Source: SAR324 cluster bacterium (GTDB lineage: Bacteria; SAR324; NAC60-12). Taken from it: DNA of 6,394 bases. Each line of letters opens with the position of its first letter. Position 1 is the first letter of the stretch. The notes under the pieces are model-generated. The model was not told the origin of the DNA. It saw only the letters and a program-made list of their open reading frames with translations, and did not search any database. Shown piece by piece: positions 1 through 5,950 of the stretch. The position numbers and the translations under genes were made by a program. The stretch lies in NCBI GenBank assembly GCA_028822475.1, contig JAPKDT010000123.1, forward strand, positions 1 to 6,394, written 5' to 3'.

Positions 1-1245
1 CTGATGTTTTTCTACAGAATTGTCTTTTACTGGGTGCACGGACTCTTCGGGGGTAGTTTTCACAAAAGTTGCGTTTTCAGGAGTTTTGGCTGCCGGAGTT
101 TCTCCGCTGCGAATACTCTGTATTCCACTAATTATTTCCGGAAGACCCACCAGAGGTTCAATGGATGCAATTTGGAGAATTGCCATTTCAAAACAAATTT
201 TAGTGTGGGCACTGCGTTTCATCTGCTCTTCCAGTTCGAGCAAAATATGGAAAATCTGCTGTAACTCATCCGCACTTACAGCTTTGGCTATAGCCGCAAA
301 GACTTCCAGATCATCTGCTGAAATATCCTGGAACAAAGCTGGGCTTGTCCCAAGAGTCCGTACGAGGGCGGTGGTTTTAATAGTTTGCAGTAAATCTGCT
401 AAAATATCGTGAGCATCATGACCATGTTCTTGCAGTTGCTGAAAATACCGCAAAGCCTCACCTTCATTTTTTTTCAATAAAGCCTCTGTAAAAGCAAAAC
501 GAGACTCACTGTCCAGAATTCCAAGAATCTGGGCCACTTTTTGATCAGATGCACTTGTTCCGCTAAAACTGAGAATTTGATCAATTGCGGTCAAAGCGTC
601 ACGCATTCCACCTACTGAATTCCGCGCAATCATTTCGATTGCCTTGCGTGACAGTTCAAGCTTTTCATTCCGGACAACTGTCTCCAGAAAATCCGCCATC
701 GTTTTTATCGGAATTCTTAAAAAATCGTAACGTTGACAACGTGATATAATAGTCTGAGGTATTTTGTGGGGTTCTGTGGTGGCAAAAATAAATTTTACGT
801 ATGAAGGCGGTTCTTCCAGAGTTTTCAGCAGTGCGTTGAAAGACTCAAGAGTGAGCATGTGCGCTTCATCAATTATATAAACTTTGTAACGGCATCTCGC
901 GGGCACATAATTTACGTTTTCACGCAACTCACGGATATTGTCAATTCCACGGTTGGAAGCAGCATCAATTTCGTAGACATCCGGTGATGCGTTTTGATTT
1001 ATTTCAACGCAGTTTTCGCAGCTGTTGCAAGGGTCGCCATTGTCCGGATTCAAGCAATTCAGTGCACGTGTTAATATTCTTGCCGCACTCGTTTTTCCAA
1101 CTCCACGTGAACCGGAGAACAAAAATGCATGCGCTACTCTGTCTGCAAGAACCGCGTTGCGTAAAGTTTGAGCCGCGGTTTCCTGTCCAATTAGATCGTC
1201 AAAACGGGAGGGACGCAGCCTACGCGCCAGCACAACATAAGACAT
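1..1245 (-). CDS. dnaX: DNA polymerase III subunit gamma/tau (clamp loader), C-terminus beyond window
   Basis: This is the ATPase subunit of the clamp loader, which loads the beta sliding clamp and tethers the replicase. The 415 visible codons are open to the left edge, so the gene is partial at its 3' end. Visible motifs are the N-terminus MSYVVLARRLRPSRFDDLIGQ, Walker A GSRGVGKT (residues 45-52), a zinc module of four cysteines (C64, C73, C76, C79), Walker B with DEAH (126-129), the SRC motif carrying the arginine finger (168-170) and sensor 2 GGMRDAL (212-218). Domain III follows at about 245-365. A Pro/Thr/Lys-rich linker then begins near 380, as expected before tau-specific domains. The ATG at 1245 gives the family's usual N-terminus; only a weak GGAAT precedes it. 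The SRP RNA gene lies directly upstream on the same strand. An A8 run at codons 258-260 is discussed as a finding. Family identity is near certain. Confidence 0.97.
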   Translation of the reverse strand, partial: MSYVVLARRLRPSRFDDLIGQETAAQTLRNAVLADRVAHAFLFSGSRGVGKTSAARILTRALNCLNPDNGDPCNSCENCVEINQNASPDVYEIDAASNRGIDNIRELRENVNYVPARCRYKVYIIDEAHMLTLESFNALLKTLEEPPSYVKFIFATTEPHKIPQTIISRCQRYDFLRIPIKTMADFLETVVRNEKLELSRKAIEMIARNSVGGMRDALTAIDQILSFSGTSASDQKVAQILGILDSESRFAFTEALLKKNEGEALRYFQQLQEHGHDAHDILADLLQTIKTTALVRTLGTSPALFQDISADDLEVFAAIAKAVSADELQQIFHILLELEEQMKRSAHTKICFEMAILQIASIEPLVGLPEIISGIQSIRSGETPAAKTPENATFVKTTPEESVHPVKDNSVEKHQ

Positions 1246-1269
1246 GAATGGGATTCCGGATTATTGAAG

Positions 1270-1376
1270 AGAGAGGCTGAGGAATGCGGCACATCTACAA
1301 AATCTTAGTGCTGCTTCCGTTAGGATCTGACACGGTTCGAAATTTTCAATTGCGCATCCCCAGCCATCAGAAGTGT
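1270..1376 (-). ncRNA. ffs: Bacterial small signal recognition particle RNA (4.5S RNA)
   Basis: This is the RNA scaffold of the signal recognition particle. It binds the Ffh M domain and the FtsY receptor for co-translational membrane targeting. On the minus strand the conserved apical element is clear: GTCAGATCC, a UAAC tetraloop (1322-1319), then GGAAGCAGCAC. UAAC is of the URRC type, an alternative to the usual GGAA loop. GUG (1333-1331) pairs with CAC (1310-1308), and an A/U-rich helix AAAAUUU/AGAUUUU lies below it. A 13-bp closing helix with one bulged U pairs GGCUGGGGAUGCG (1365-1353) with CGCAUUCCUCAGCC (1288-1275). The paired core is 91 nt, and about 105-110 nt counting from the predicted transcription start, close to the usual short form without an Alu domain. 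The exact 5' and 3' ends are inferred. The position just upstream of dnaX matches many bacteria. Confidence 0.93.
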
Positions 1377-1383
1377 TTTAAAT

Positions 1384-1411
1384 ATTCTATAAAATTTTCA
1401 TAAAGTATCAA
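1384..1411 (-). promoter_or_regulatory. Sigma-70-type promoter of ffs (and probably dnaX)
   Basis: On the minus strand a -35 box TTGATA (1411-1406) is followed by a 16-nt A/T-rich spacer and a -10 box TAGAAT (1389-1384). Each differs from consensus by one base. The predicted start is near 1377-1374, about 10 nt before the closing helix of the SRP RNA, so box strength and placement agree with an actively made small RNA. No U-tract terminator is evident between the RNA and dnaX, so dnaX may be served by read-through. This is a sequence-based prediction. Confidence 0.75.
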
Positions 1412-1472
1412 CTCTTTAAAAAAGTAATTTAATTAGCTTCCACTTCTTCACAAAGCCCACGAATGCTGTTAG

Positions 1473-1506
1473 ACTGAAATTCGAAATATTTCATTATTAA
1501 TTCAGT
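1473..1506. repeat. Inverted repeat upstream of the HTH-EIIA gene, possible operator
   Basis: Arms ACTGAAATT (1473-1481) and AATTCAGT (1499-1506) are reverse complements except for one extra A, separated by 17 nt. A smaller nested repeat GAAAT/ATTTC sits inside. It ends 23 nt before the ATG of a gene encoding a DNA-binding domain, a position suited to autoregulation. A TATATT at 1511-1516 could be a -10 box just after it, but no good -35 is visible. Function as an operator is inference; the AT-rich setting means chance cannot be excluded. Confidence 0.3.
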
Positions 1507-1529
1507 CCGGTATATTTTGTTGTTTTGTT

Positions 1530-2216
1530 ATGGCTAAATGGTTGATAGTTTCAGATGTCGTTCAGTTGCTGCATGTTCCGGAGGCGACCATTTACCGTTG
1601 GATTCGACAGGGTGACATACCGTGCGTGGTACGGCGTGGGAAGCATTATTTTAACCAGTCTACCCTAGTAACATGGGCTGAATCAAAACATATTCACCTT
1701 GAAAAGCATTCGCTCAGAGAGAGCAAATACAAACAAAAAGCGAGCGCTACGCAGTCCCCGCTGATTGAAGCTTTAGAAACCGGAAATGTATTTCACACAG
1801 TTCCTTCGGGTTCACAGGAAATACTTTTCAGTGAAATATCGGCCTGTATGAATTTACCTCGGCAGATTAAAGAAACGTTGGCAGAACAACTAATGCAGCG
1901 TGAACTTCTTTCTTCTACTGGGATTGGAAATGGAATTGCTGTTCCTCATCCAAAAAAACCTCTCGGTCAGCAATTAAAAAAATCAATTGTCGGCACTTTT
2001 TTTTTAGAAAAACCATTGGATTTTAAAGCACCGGACGGACTGCCGGTATTTGTGGTATTTGTCTTGTTGAGCGCTGATTCTTTCCACCATTTGCATTTGC
2101 TCTCTCAACTGGCTCGTTTTCTAAATAATACAGAAATAAATGACTTTCTCAAACACTCTCCTTCATTAGAAAATCTCGTTGAGCAATTTCAAAAAAGTCT
2201 GGCGGAGACAGCTTAA
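1530..2216 (+). CDS. Excisionase-like HTH domain fused to PTS EIIA (fructose/Ntr-type) domain
   Basis: This 228-residue protein has two parts. Residues about 4-52 form a winged-helix/excisionase-like DNA-binding domain (WLIVSDVVQLLHVPEATIYRW..., then the RRGKHYFNQSTLVTW wing and helix). Residues about 78-225 form an EIIA domain of the PtsN/fructose type. The phospho-accepting histidine is H140 in GIGNGIAVPHP, and HHLHLLSQLARFL (186-198) is the second conserved motif. EIIA domains receive phosphate from HPr or NPr. In the Ntr branch they act as regulators by binding partner proteins rather than by transporting sugar. No EIIB or EIIC domain is encoded here, so a regulatory role is likely. The start has no Shine-Dalgarno; the leader is T-rich. 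The last 38 nt overlap the ClC gene. The fold assignments are confident, but what DNA it binds is unknown. Confidence 0.87.
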   Translation: MAKWLIVSDVVQLLHVPEATIYRWIRQGDIPCVVRRGKHYFNQSTLVTWAESKHIHLEKHSLRESKYKQKASATQSPLIEALETGNVFHTVPSGSQEILFSEISACMNLPRQIKETLAEQLMQRELLSSTGIGNGIAVPHPKKPLGQQLKKSIVGTFFLEKPLDFKAPDGLPVFVVFVLLSADSFHHLHLLSQLARFLNNTEINDFLKHSPSLENLVEQFQKSLAETA

Positions 2217-3945
2217 CAAGTTCCTTTCACGTGGTTTCGTAGGAACTGAAGCTGATCTACTTTCACGCTTTCAGGCTGTTTCAGCACGTGAAGCAGTAGT
2301 GATGATGACCGCAGCACTGGGAATCGGACTGGTTTGCGGTATGCTTGCGGTTGGACTCAACTGGAGTGTCCATACCCTGCGGATTTTCATCACAGAATTA
2401 GACCTAGGCTGGCGTTCGATTTTTTTCCCTGCTTTAGGTGCGGGAATTGCGGTATTTTTAGTGCGTTATCTCATGCATGATAATGAGGGACATGGAGTTT
2501 CCTCAGTAATCAAAGCCATTGCAATGGGCTCCGGAACACTCAGGAGACGCATGATTTATTCCAGATTTTTCGGAAGTATACTGACAGTCGGAAGCGGAGG
2601 TTCAACAGGATTGGAAGGTCCGATAGTCAGCATTGGCGGTGCAATTGGTTCAGCCCTTGGACGTTGGCTGGACATGAATGAACGTCACAAAAAACTACTC
2701 GTAGGTTATGGTGCTGCGGGAGCGGTCGCGGGAATTTTCAATGCACCGTTGACAGGTTTGATATTTGCCTTGGAAATAATTATCGGCGAATGGTCTTATT
2801 TAACTATCCTGCCAACCATCATTGCAGCAGTTTCCGCGACTGAAATCAGCCGCTGGATCATGGGTAACAAGATTGCGTTTTTTCAGGAAATTGCAGGATT
2901 TTCATTTACCTCTTTAATTGCCTGTTTTGCGCTTGGAGCAATTACAGGTGTTATCTCAATCCTGTTTGTCAGAAGTCTACATGTCTGGGAAAAACTTTTT
3001 GCCAAAATTTCACTACATCTTTGGGTACGTGCCGCGATTGGTGGTTTGTCTGTGGGAGTTCTCGGTTTTTATATGCCTGAAGTTTTGTCTGAGGGTTACT
3101 CCGTAACTCAATCATTCCTGACCTATTCAATCAGGCCGGAACTTGGTTTTATCCTCTTGTTTGTGCTGCTCAAATTTTTGGCCTGCGGTATTACTCTGGG
3201 AAGTGGTGGCATAGGCGGAGTATTTGCGCCTAGCCTCGTGATCGGCAGCGGAGTTGGCCTGGCTTTCGGGATGATTCTGCATCTATTACCGTTGGATGGT
3301 GTTGCTGAAGACGCGGCTTTTGCTTTAGCGGGTATGGCTGGAATGGTTGCTGGAGTCATGCATGGACCACTGACTGGCATTTTCCTCGTCATGGAGGCCA
3401 CTCGCGGATATTCAATGATTTTGCCCCTGATGCTAACTGCAAGCAGCGCCATGGTAGTAAGTTCGTTCTTTGAAATTGGCTCTGTTTATACTCAGGATCT
3501 GATAAAGCAGGGGAGTTTGATTAAACGTGGAACAGACAGATATTTGTTGCATCATCTAAATATTAAGGATATTTTAGACAAGGATTTCATCACTATTCCA
3601 GAAGGTCTACTTTTAAGGGACTTCATCGATGAATTCAAGAAAGCACACCGCAATTATTTTCCTGTACTCGATGCTGAAAAACAATGTGTTGGAGTTGTTT
3701 TTCTGGATGACATCCGTCCGCATCTTTTTGATACAAGTCTTTATGATTTAGTAACGATGGGTTCAGTCATGCGAAACCTGCCCGTCATCAATTTAAATGA
3801 ACCGATCAATGTTGCTCTGGACAAGTTTGAAACCTCTAAAGCATGGTCATTACCAGTCGTTGAAGGTAAAATATTTTTGGGAATGCTTTCCAAGTCAACT
3901 CTCTTTGATCATTATCGACGCGAACTACAAATTCAGGCAATTTGA
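2179..3945 (+). CDS. ClC-family chloride channel/antiporter with two C-terminal CBS domains
   Basis: This is an inner-membrane ClC protein moving chloride or a related anion, as a channel or H+-coupled exchanger. Residues about 38-432 form the multi-helix transport domain. GLEGPIVSIG (144-153) carries the gating glutamate E146. FALEIIIGEW (196-205) may hold the internal proton glutamate. GGVFAP (346-351) matches the GxFxP filter motif, and Y411 in RGYSMILP matches the filter tyrosine. The first filter motif reads GHGVSS (104-109) instead of GSGIPE. Two CBS domains follow at about 460-520 and 525-586 and usually bind adenine nucleotides. The chosen TTG start at 2179 overlaps the EIIA gene by 38 nt and gives a cytosolic N-terminal helix. 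The next in-frame starts are GTG 2299 and ATG 2302/2305, right at the first membrane helix. No clear Shine-Dalgarno marks any of them. The family is certain; the start and the transported ion are less so. Confidence 0.92.
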   Translation: MSNFKKVWRRQLNKFLSRGFVGTEADLLSRFQAVSAREAVVMMTAALGIGLVCGMLAVGLNWSVHTLRIFITELDLGWRSIFFPALGAGIAVFLVRYLMHDNEGHGVSSVIKAIAMGSGTLRRRMIYSRFFGSILTVGSGGSTGLEGPIVSIGGAIGSALGRWLDMNERHKKLLVGYGAAGAVAGIFNAPLTGLIFALEIIIGEWSYLTILPTIIAAVSATEISRWIMGNKIAFFQEIAGFSFTSLIACFALGAITGVISILFVRSLHVWEKLFAKISLHLWVRAAIGGLSVGVLGFYMPEVLSEGYSVTQSFLTYSIRPELGFILLFVLLKFLACGITLGSGGIGGVFAPSLVIGSGVGLAFGMILHLLPLDGVAEDAAFALAGMAGMVAGVMHGPLTGIFLVMEATRGYSMILPLMLTASSAMVVSSFFEIGSVYTQDLIKQGSLIKRGTDRYLLHHLNIKDILDKDFITIPEGLLLRDFIDEFKKAHRNYFPVLDAEKQCVGVVFLDDIRPHLFDTSLYDLVTMGSVMRNLPVINLNEPINVALDKFETSKAWSLPVVEGKIFLGMLSKSTLFDHYRRELQIQAI

Positions 3946-3977
3946 AAAAATATTCACGAAACACTTGATATTTTTTC
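3944..3977 (+). terminator. A/T-rich hairpin at the end of the ClC gene, possible terminator
   Basis: Beginning inside the ClC stop codon, GAAAAAATATTCA (3944-3956) pairs with TGATATTTTTTC (3966-3977), with one bulged base and a 9-nt loop. The 3' arm includes a run of six T, so an A-tract/T-tract terminator acting in either direction is possible. The stem has almost no GC pairs and there is no separate U-tail, so it would be weak. Confidence 0.35.
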
Positions 3978-4051
3978 CTGTTTCCTTAAGTTTACATCAA
4001 CCGGTTTTTTAAGCAGACGAAGAATGGCTGGAGAATAAAACCAATTTCTGC

Positions 4052-4060
4052 TGATAAAAT
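4052..4060 (+). promoter_or_regulatory. Extended -10 promoter element for the IHF/HU gene
   Basis: TGATAAAAT matches the extended -10 pattern TGnTAnAAT, with the hexamer TAAAAT one base from consensus. No -35 box is seen 16-18 nt upstream, which extended -10 promoters tolerate. Transcription would begin near 4067, giving a leader of about 29 nt to the preferred ATG at 4096. This is a prediction from motif and position only. Confidence 0.45.
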
Positions 4061-4095
4061 GCCTCAATCTTTTTTAACCTTAAATGCATGGAGTT

Positions 4096-4371
4096 ATGAA
4101 CAAATCAGAATTAATCGAAGCATTATCGGCCAGTACAGGACATAATCCAAGATTAACAGACCAGACTGTGCGAATCTTTTTTGACCGCATCAAGGACGCA
4201 CTTAACGCTGGTGACAAAGTTGAAATCCGCGGATTTGGTTCTTTTACACTGAAAAAATATAAGGGTTATTTCGGGAGGAATCCTAAAACCGGAGAAACAG
4301 TGGAAGTCAAACCAAAGCAGCTTCCGGTTTTCCGGACAGGCAAGGACCTGCGTAGTCGCGTCAATCAGTAA
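4096..4371 (+). CDS. IHF/HU-family nucleoid DNA-bending protein (IHF beta-like)
   Basis: This 91-residue protein has the length and full set of marks of the HU/IHF family. It starts with MNKSELIEALS and its N-terminal two-helix dimerisation region covers about 1-40. The hallmark VEIRGFGSF lies at about 44-52. The DNA-inserting beta-arm carries GRNPKTGETVEVKPK with the intercalating proline (P62), and the C-terminal helix ends FRTGKDLRSRVNQ. Such dimers bend DNA and support transcription, replication and recombination; the closest resemblance is to the IHF beta subunit. An ATG at 4084 would add MHGV. I prefer 4096 because family members begin MxKSEL and a GGAG at 4090-4093 lies just before it, though unusually close. 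The gene stands alone, facing fliM 12 nt past its stop. The family is certain; the IHF versus HU subtype is inferred. Confidence 0.92.
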   Translation: MNKSELIEALSASTGHNPRLTDQTVRIFFDRIKDALNAGDKVEIRGFGSFTLKKYKGYFGRNPKTGETVEVKPKQLPVFRTGKDLRSRVNQ

Positions 4372-4377
4372 TTTTCG

Positions 4378-4408
4378 GGAAGATCAGGCATTTTCGTTTA
4401 GATCTTCC
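4378..4408. repeat. Perfect 8-bp inverted repeat between the convergent IHF and fliM stops
   Basis: GGAAGATC (4378-4385) and GATCTTCC (4401-4408) are exact reverse complements around a 15-nt loop, spanning the fliM stop codon. Neither strand shows a following T-run, so it does not meet the usual form of an intrinsic terminator. It might protect 3' ends of both converging transcripts. Function is unproven. Confidence 0.35.
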
Positions 4409-5409
4409 GGAGGTTGATCCAGTAAATCCTTAAATCGTGGCTGGGGCTCAATCATCTTGGTGATTTGAACTGCGTGCTTGCCTTTGTATGCACCTTGAGT
4501 TGCCATGAATTTGAGTTTGTCCTGAACCATAACTTTAAGTGGTTTATCTTGATCCTGATTTAAGATAATACGGTCACCGGTTTTCAAAGTAAGAAAGTTC
4601 CTTAGGGACATGCGTGCTTCTCCAAGAGCGACCTTTACACTGACTTTTGAGTTACGCAGATTTTCTTCAAGGCGGCTGACGTTAACCGCATTGACCTCTT
4701 CATCATAATTGTTTTTGCCGGCTTCTATTTGTAAACGTACCGGATCAAGCATCAAGTAAGGTAGACAAATACTCATTGTGTATGGGACACGGTTGATTTC
4801 AACATCGAATGTTGTGCTCGCCACCACCTCTTCCTGTGGAACAATCGCAGCAAATTTTGGCTGTATTTCCATACGCTCAAAATATGGTTCCAAAGGAGTT
4901 AACCTCTTCCAGGCTTTACCCAGATCCTCGAGTGCACTGAACACGACTTTTGAGAGCATCCGAATTTCAATTCCTGTAAATTCACGTTTGGGAGGCGGAT
5001 TTTCAAACCAACCGTTTCCTCCGAAAAGCAAGTCGATAAGTACGTGTACCAGATGATGCTCAAAGACAAACAATGCGTGACCCTGAAGTGGATTCATGCC
5101 AAAGATACTTAGAGAGGCAGGAGTTGTAATTGCTCCTAGATAATCCCGGAAACTTACCAGTTCTGTAGATCTGCGTGTGATTGTTACGGGTCGTCTCACA
5201 TGATGTGAAAAAGTCTGTGCGTAGATCCTGGCAAATCGGTCATAAACTGCTTCCAATCCGGGCATACGCCCACGTATAATCGGGGTTTGATTACCTAATT
5301 CATAAGGCAGAACCTCGGTTTTTTGATGTACTTCAGGATTCAGTCGTTTGTCCTGTTCAACCGAAATGCGTTTTAAAAGTGCATTTAATTCTTTCTTCGA
5401 CTGAGACAT
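4384..5409 (-). CDS. fliM: Flagellar motor switch protein FliM
   Basis: FliM forms the C-ring of the flagellar motor with FliG and FliN and switches rotation when phosphorylated CheY binds. The 341-residue product fits the family length. The N-terminal KELNALLKRI (6-15) is a divergent form of the CheY-binding EIDALL motif. A linker runs to about 40. The middle domain (about 45-235) contains LIDLLFGGNGWF (124-135), the GGxG motif that contacts FliG. The SpoA/FliN-like C-terminal domain covers about 250-320, with ALGEARMSLRNFLTLKTGDRI at its start, and a short acidic tail follows. The ATG at 5409 is the first start after an in-frame TAG and has no visible Shine-Dalgarno. No other flagellar gene is in the window; neighbours are a convergent IHF gene and a divergent Nudix gene, so it appears to be its own transcription unit. 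Upstream promoter elements would have to lie inside the Nudix gene. Confidence 0.95.
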   Translation of the reverse strand: MSQSKKELNALLKRISVEQDKRLNPEVHQKTEVLPYELGNQTPIIRGRMPGLEAVYDRFARIYAQTFSHHVRRPVTITRRSTELVSFRDYLGAITTPASLSIFGMNPLQGHALFVFEHHLVHVLIDLLFGGNGWFENPPPKREFTGIEIRMLSKVVFSALEDLGKAWKRLTPLEPYFERMEIQPKFAAIVPQEEVVASTTFDVEINRVPYTMSICLPYLMLDPVRLQIEAGKNNYDEEVNAVNVSRLEENLRNSKVSVKVALGEARMSLRNFLTLKTGDRIILNQDQDKPLKVMVQDKLKFMATQGAYKGKHAVQITKMIEPQPRFKDLLDQPPEDLNENA

Positions 5410-5418
5410 AGACTATTT

Positions 5419-5422
5419 GGAG
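5419..5422 (+). promoter_or_regulatory. Ribosome binding site deciding the GTG start of the Nudix gene
   Basis: GGAG lies 7 nt before the GTG at 5430. It supports that start over the ATG at 5425, which meets a TGA after one further codon. It is the only well-spaced Shine-Dalgarno in the window and sits inside the 20-nt gap shared with the divergent fliM start. Confidence 0.7.
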
Positions 5423-5429
5423 TAATGCA

Positions 5430-5909
5430 GTGAAATTAGGAGTTCTGGTTTATCTTGAGAATAATGACGAACATGTACTGATGATTCATCGTGAAAAAGA
5501 GGATGAACATCAGGGACTCTGGTTAGCACCCGGCGGAAAAGTCGAACCAAATGAAGCACCATATGAAACGGCGGTCCGTGAAACGCTGGAAGAAACAGGA
5601 TTAATAATTAAAGATCCTGAACTAAAAGCCGTACTCTCATTTCCCGACGAAGGAGACTCTCCTTTTGGTGATGAATGGCTCGTCTTTGTTTTTTACACGA
5701 ACAGCTTTTCCGGAACACTAACTACAGATTGTCCGGAAGGTCGGCTTGAATGGATTCCCAAAAACGAACTGACTGAACTAGCAACTTGGGAAGGCGACCG
5801 ATTGTTTACCCCCAGAATTCTAGAATCCGGCTGCTTTTCTGCAAAATTTATTTATTCCGGCAAATCTTTATTGGACTACACTTTTTCCGGATGCCAACAA
5901 CAAGTGTAA
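5430..5909 (+). CDS. Nudix hydrolase, MutT/MTH1-like (probable 8-oxo-dGTP diphosphatase)
   Basis: This 159-residue Nudix hydrolase carries the catalytic box GKVEPNE-x7-RETLEETGL at residues 36-58, matching Gx5Ex7REUxEExGU. The glutamates E50-region REtlEE bind the metal ions. The lead-in GLWLAPGGKVE resembles MutT/MTH1-type enzymes, which hydrolyse oxidised nucleotides such as 8-oxo-dGTP to the monophosphate and so prevent mutations. The N-terminus MKLGVLVYLENNDEHVLMIHR is the expected first strand pair. The start is GTG, set by a GGAG 7 nt upstream. The gene is divergent from fliM across 20 nt and followed by a lipoprotein gene whose start is 41 nt after the stop. The Nudix fold is certain. 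The substrate is inferred, since the family also includes enzymes acting on other nucleotides. Confidence 0.92.
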   Translation: MKLGVLVYLENNDEHVLMIHREKEDEHQGLWLAPGGKVEPNEAPYETAVRETLEETGLIIKDPELKAVLSFPDEGDSPFGDEWLVFVFYTNSFSGTLTTDCPEGRLEWIPKNELTELATWEGDRLFTPRILESGCFSAKFIYSGKSLLDYTFSGCQQQV

Positions 5910-5950
5910 ATTCGAAAGTTTTGAAACGCAAGGCAAGACAACTTTTTTCC

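Noticed and set aside
4..412. Two plus-strand open frames of 86 and 130 codons near the left edge
   Set aside because: They lie antisense to dnaX, whose minus-strand translation carries an unbroken set of family motifs; the plus-strand peptides resemble nothing.
984..1247. Plus-strand open frame of 87 codons
   Set aside because: It is antisense to the Walker A and zinc-module part of dnaX; its Cys-rich look comes from that region in reverse.
1333..1341. GGTTCGAA-like stretch resembling a tRNA T-arm on the plus strand
   Set aside because: No acceptor or anticodon stem can be built around it, and the minus strand here is explained by the SRP RNA fold.
3123..3452. Minus-strand open frame of 109 codons
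   Set aside because: It is antisense to the well-supported ClC membrane domain.
4378..4408. Inverted repeat considered as a rho-independent terminator for the IHF and fliM genes
   Set aside because: The loop is long (15 nt) and no T-run follows on either strand, so it is listed only as a repeat.
4778..5056. Plus-strand open frame of 92 codons
   Set aside because: It is antisense to the fliM middle domain and shows no family features.
5786..5950. Longer N-terminus for the lipoprotein gene
   Set aside because: It would overlap the Nudix gene's end and place about 55 polar and mixed residues before the signal peptide, which does not fit a lipoprotein precursor.
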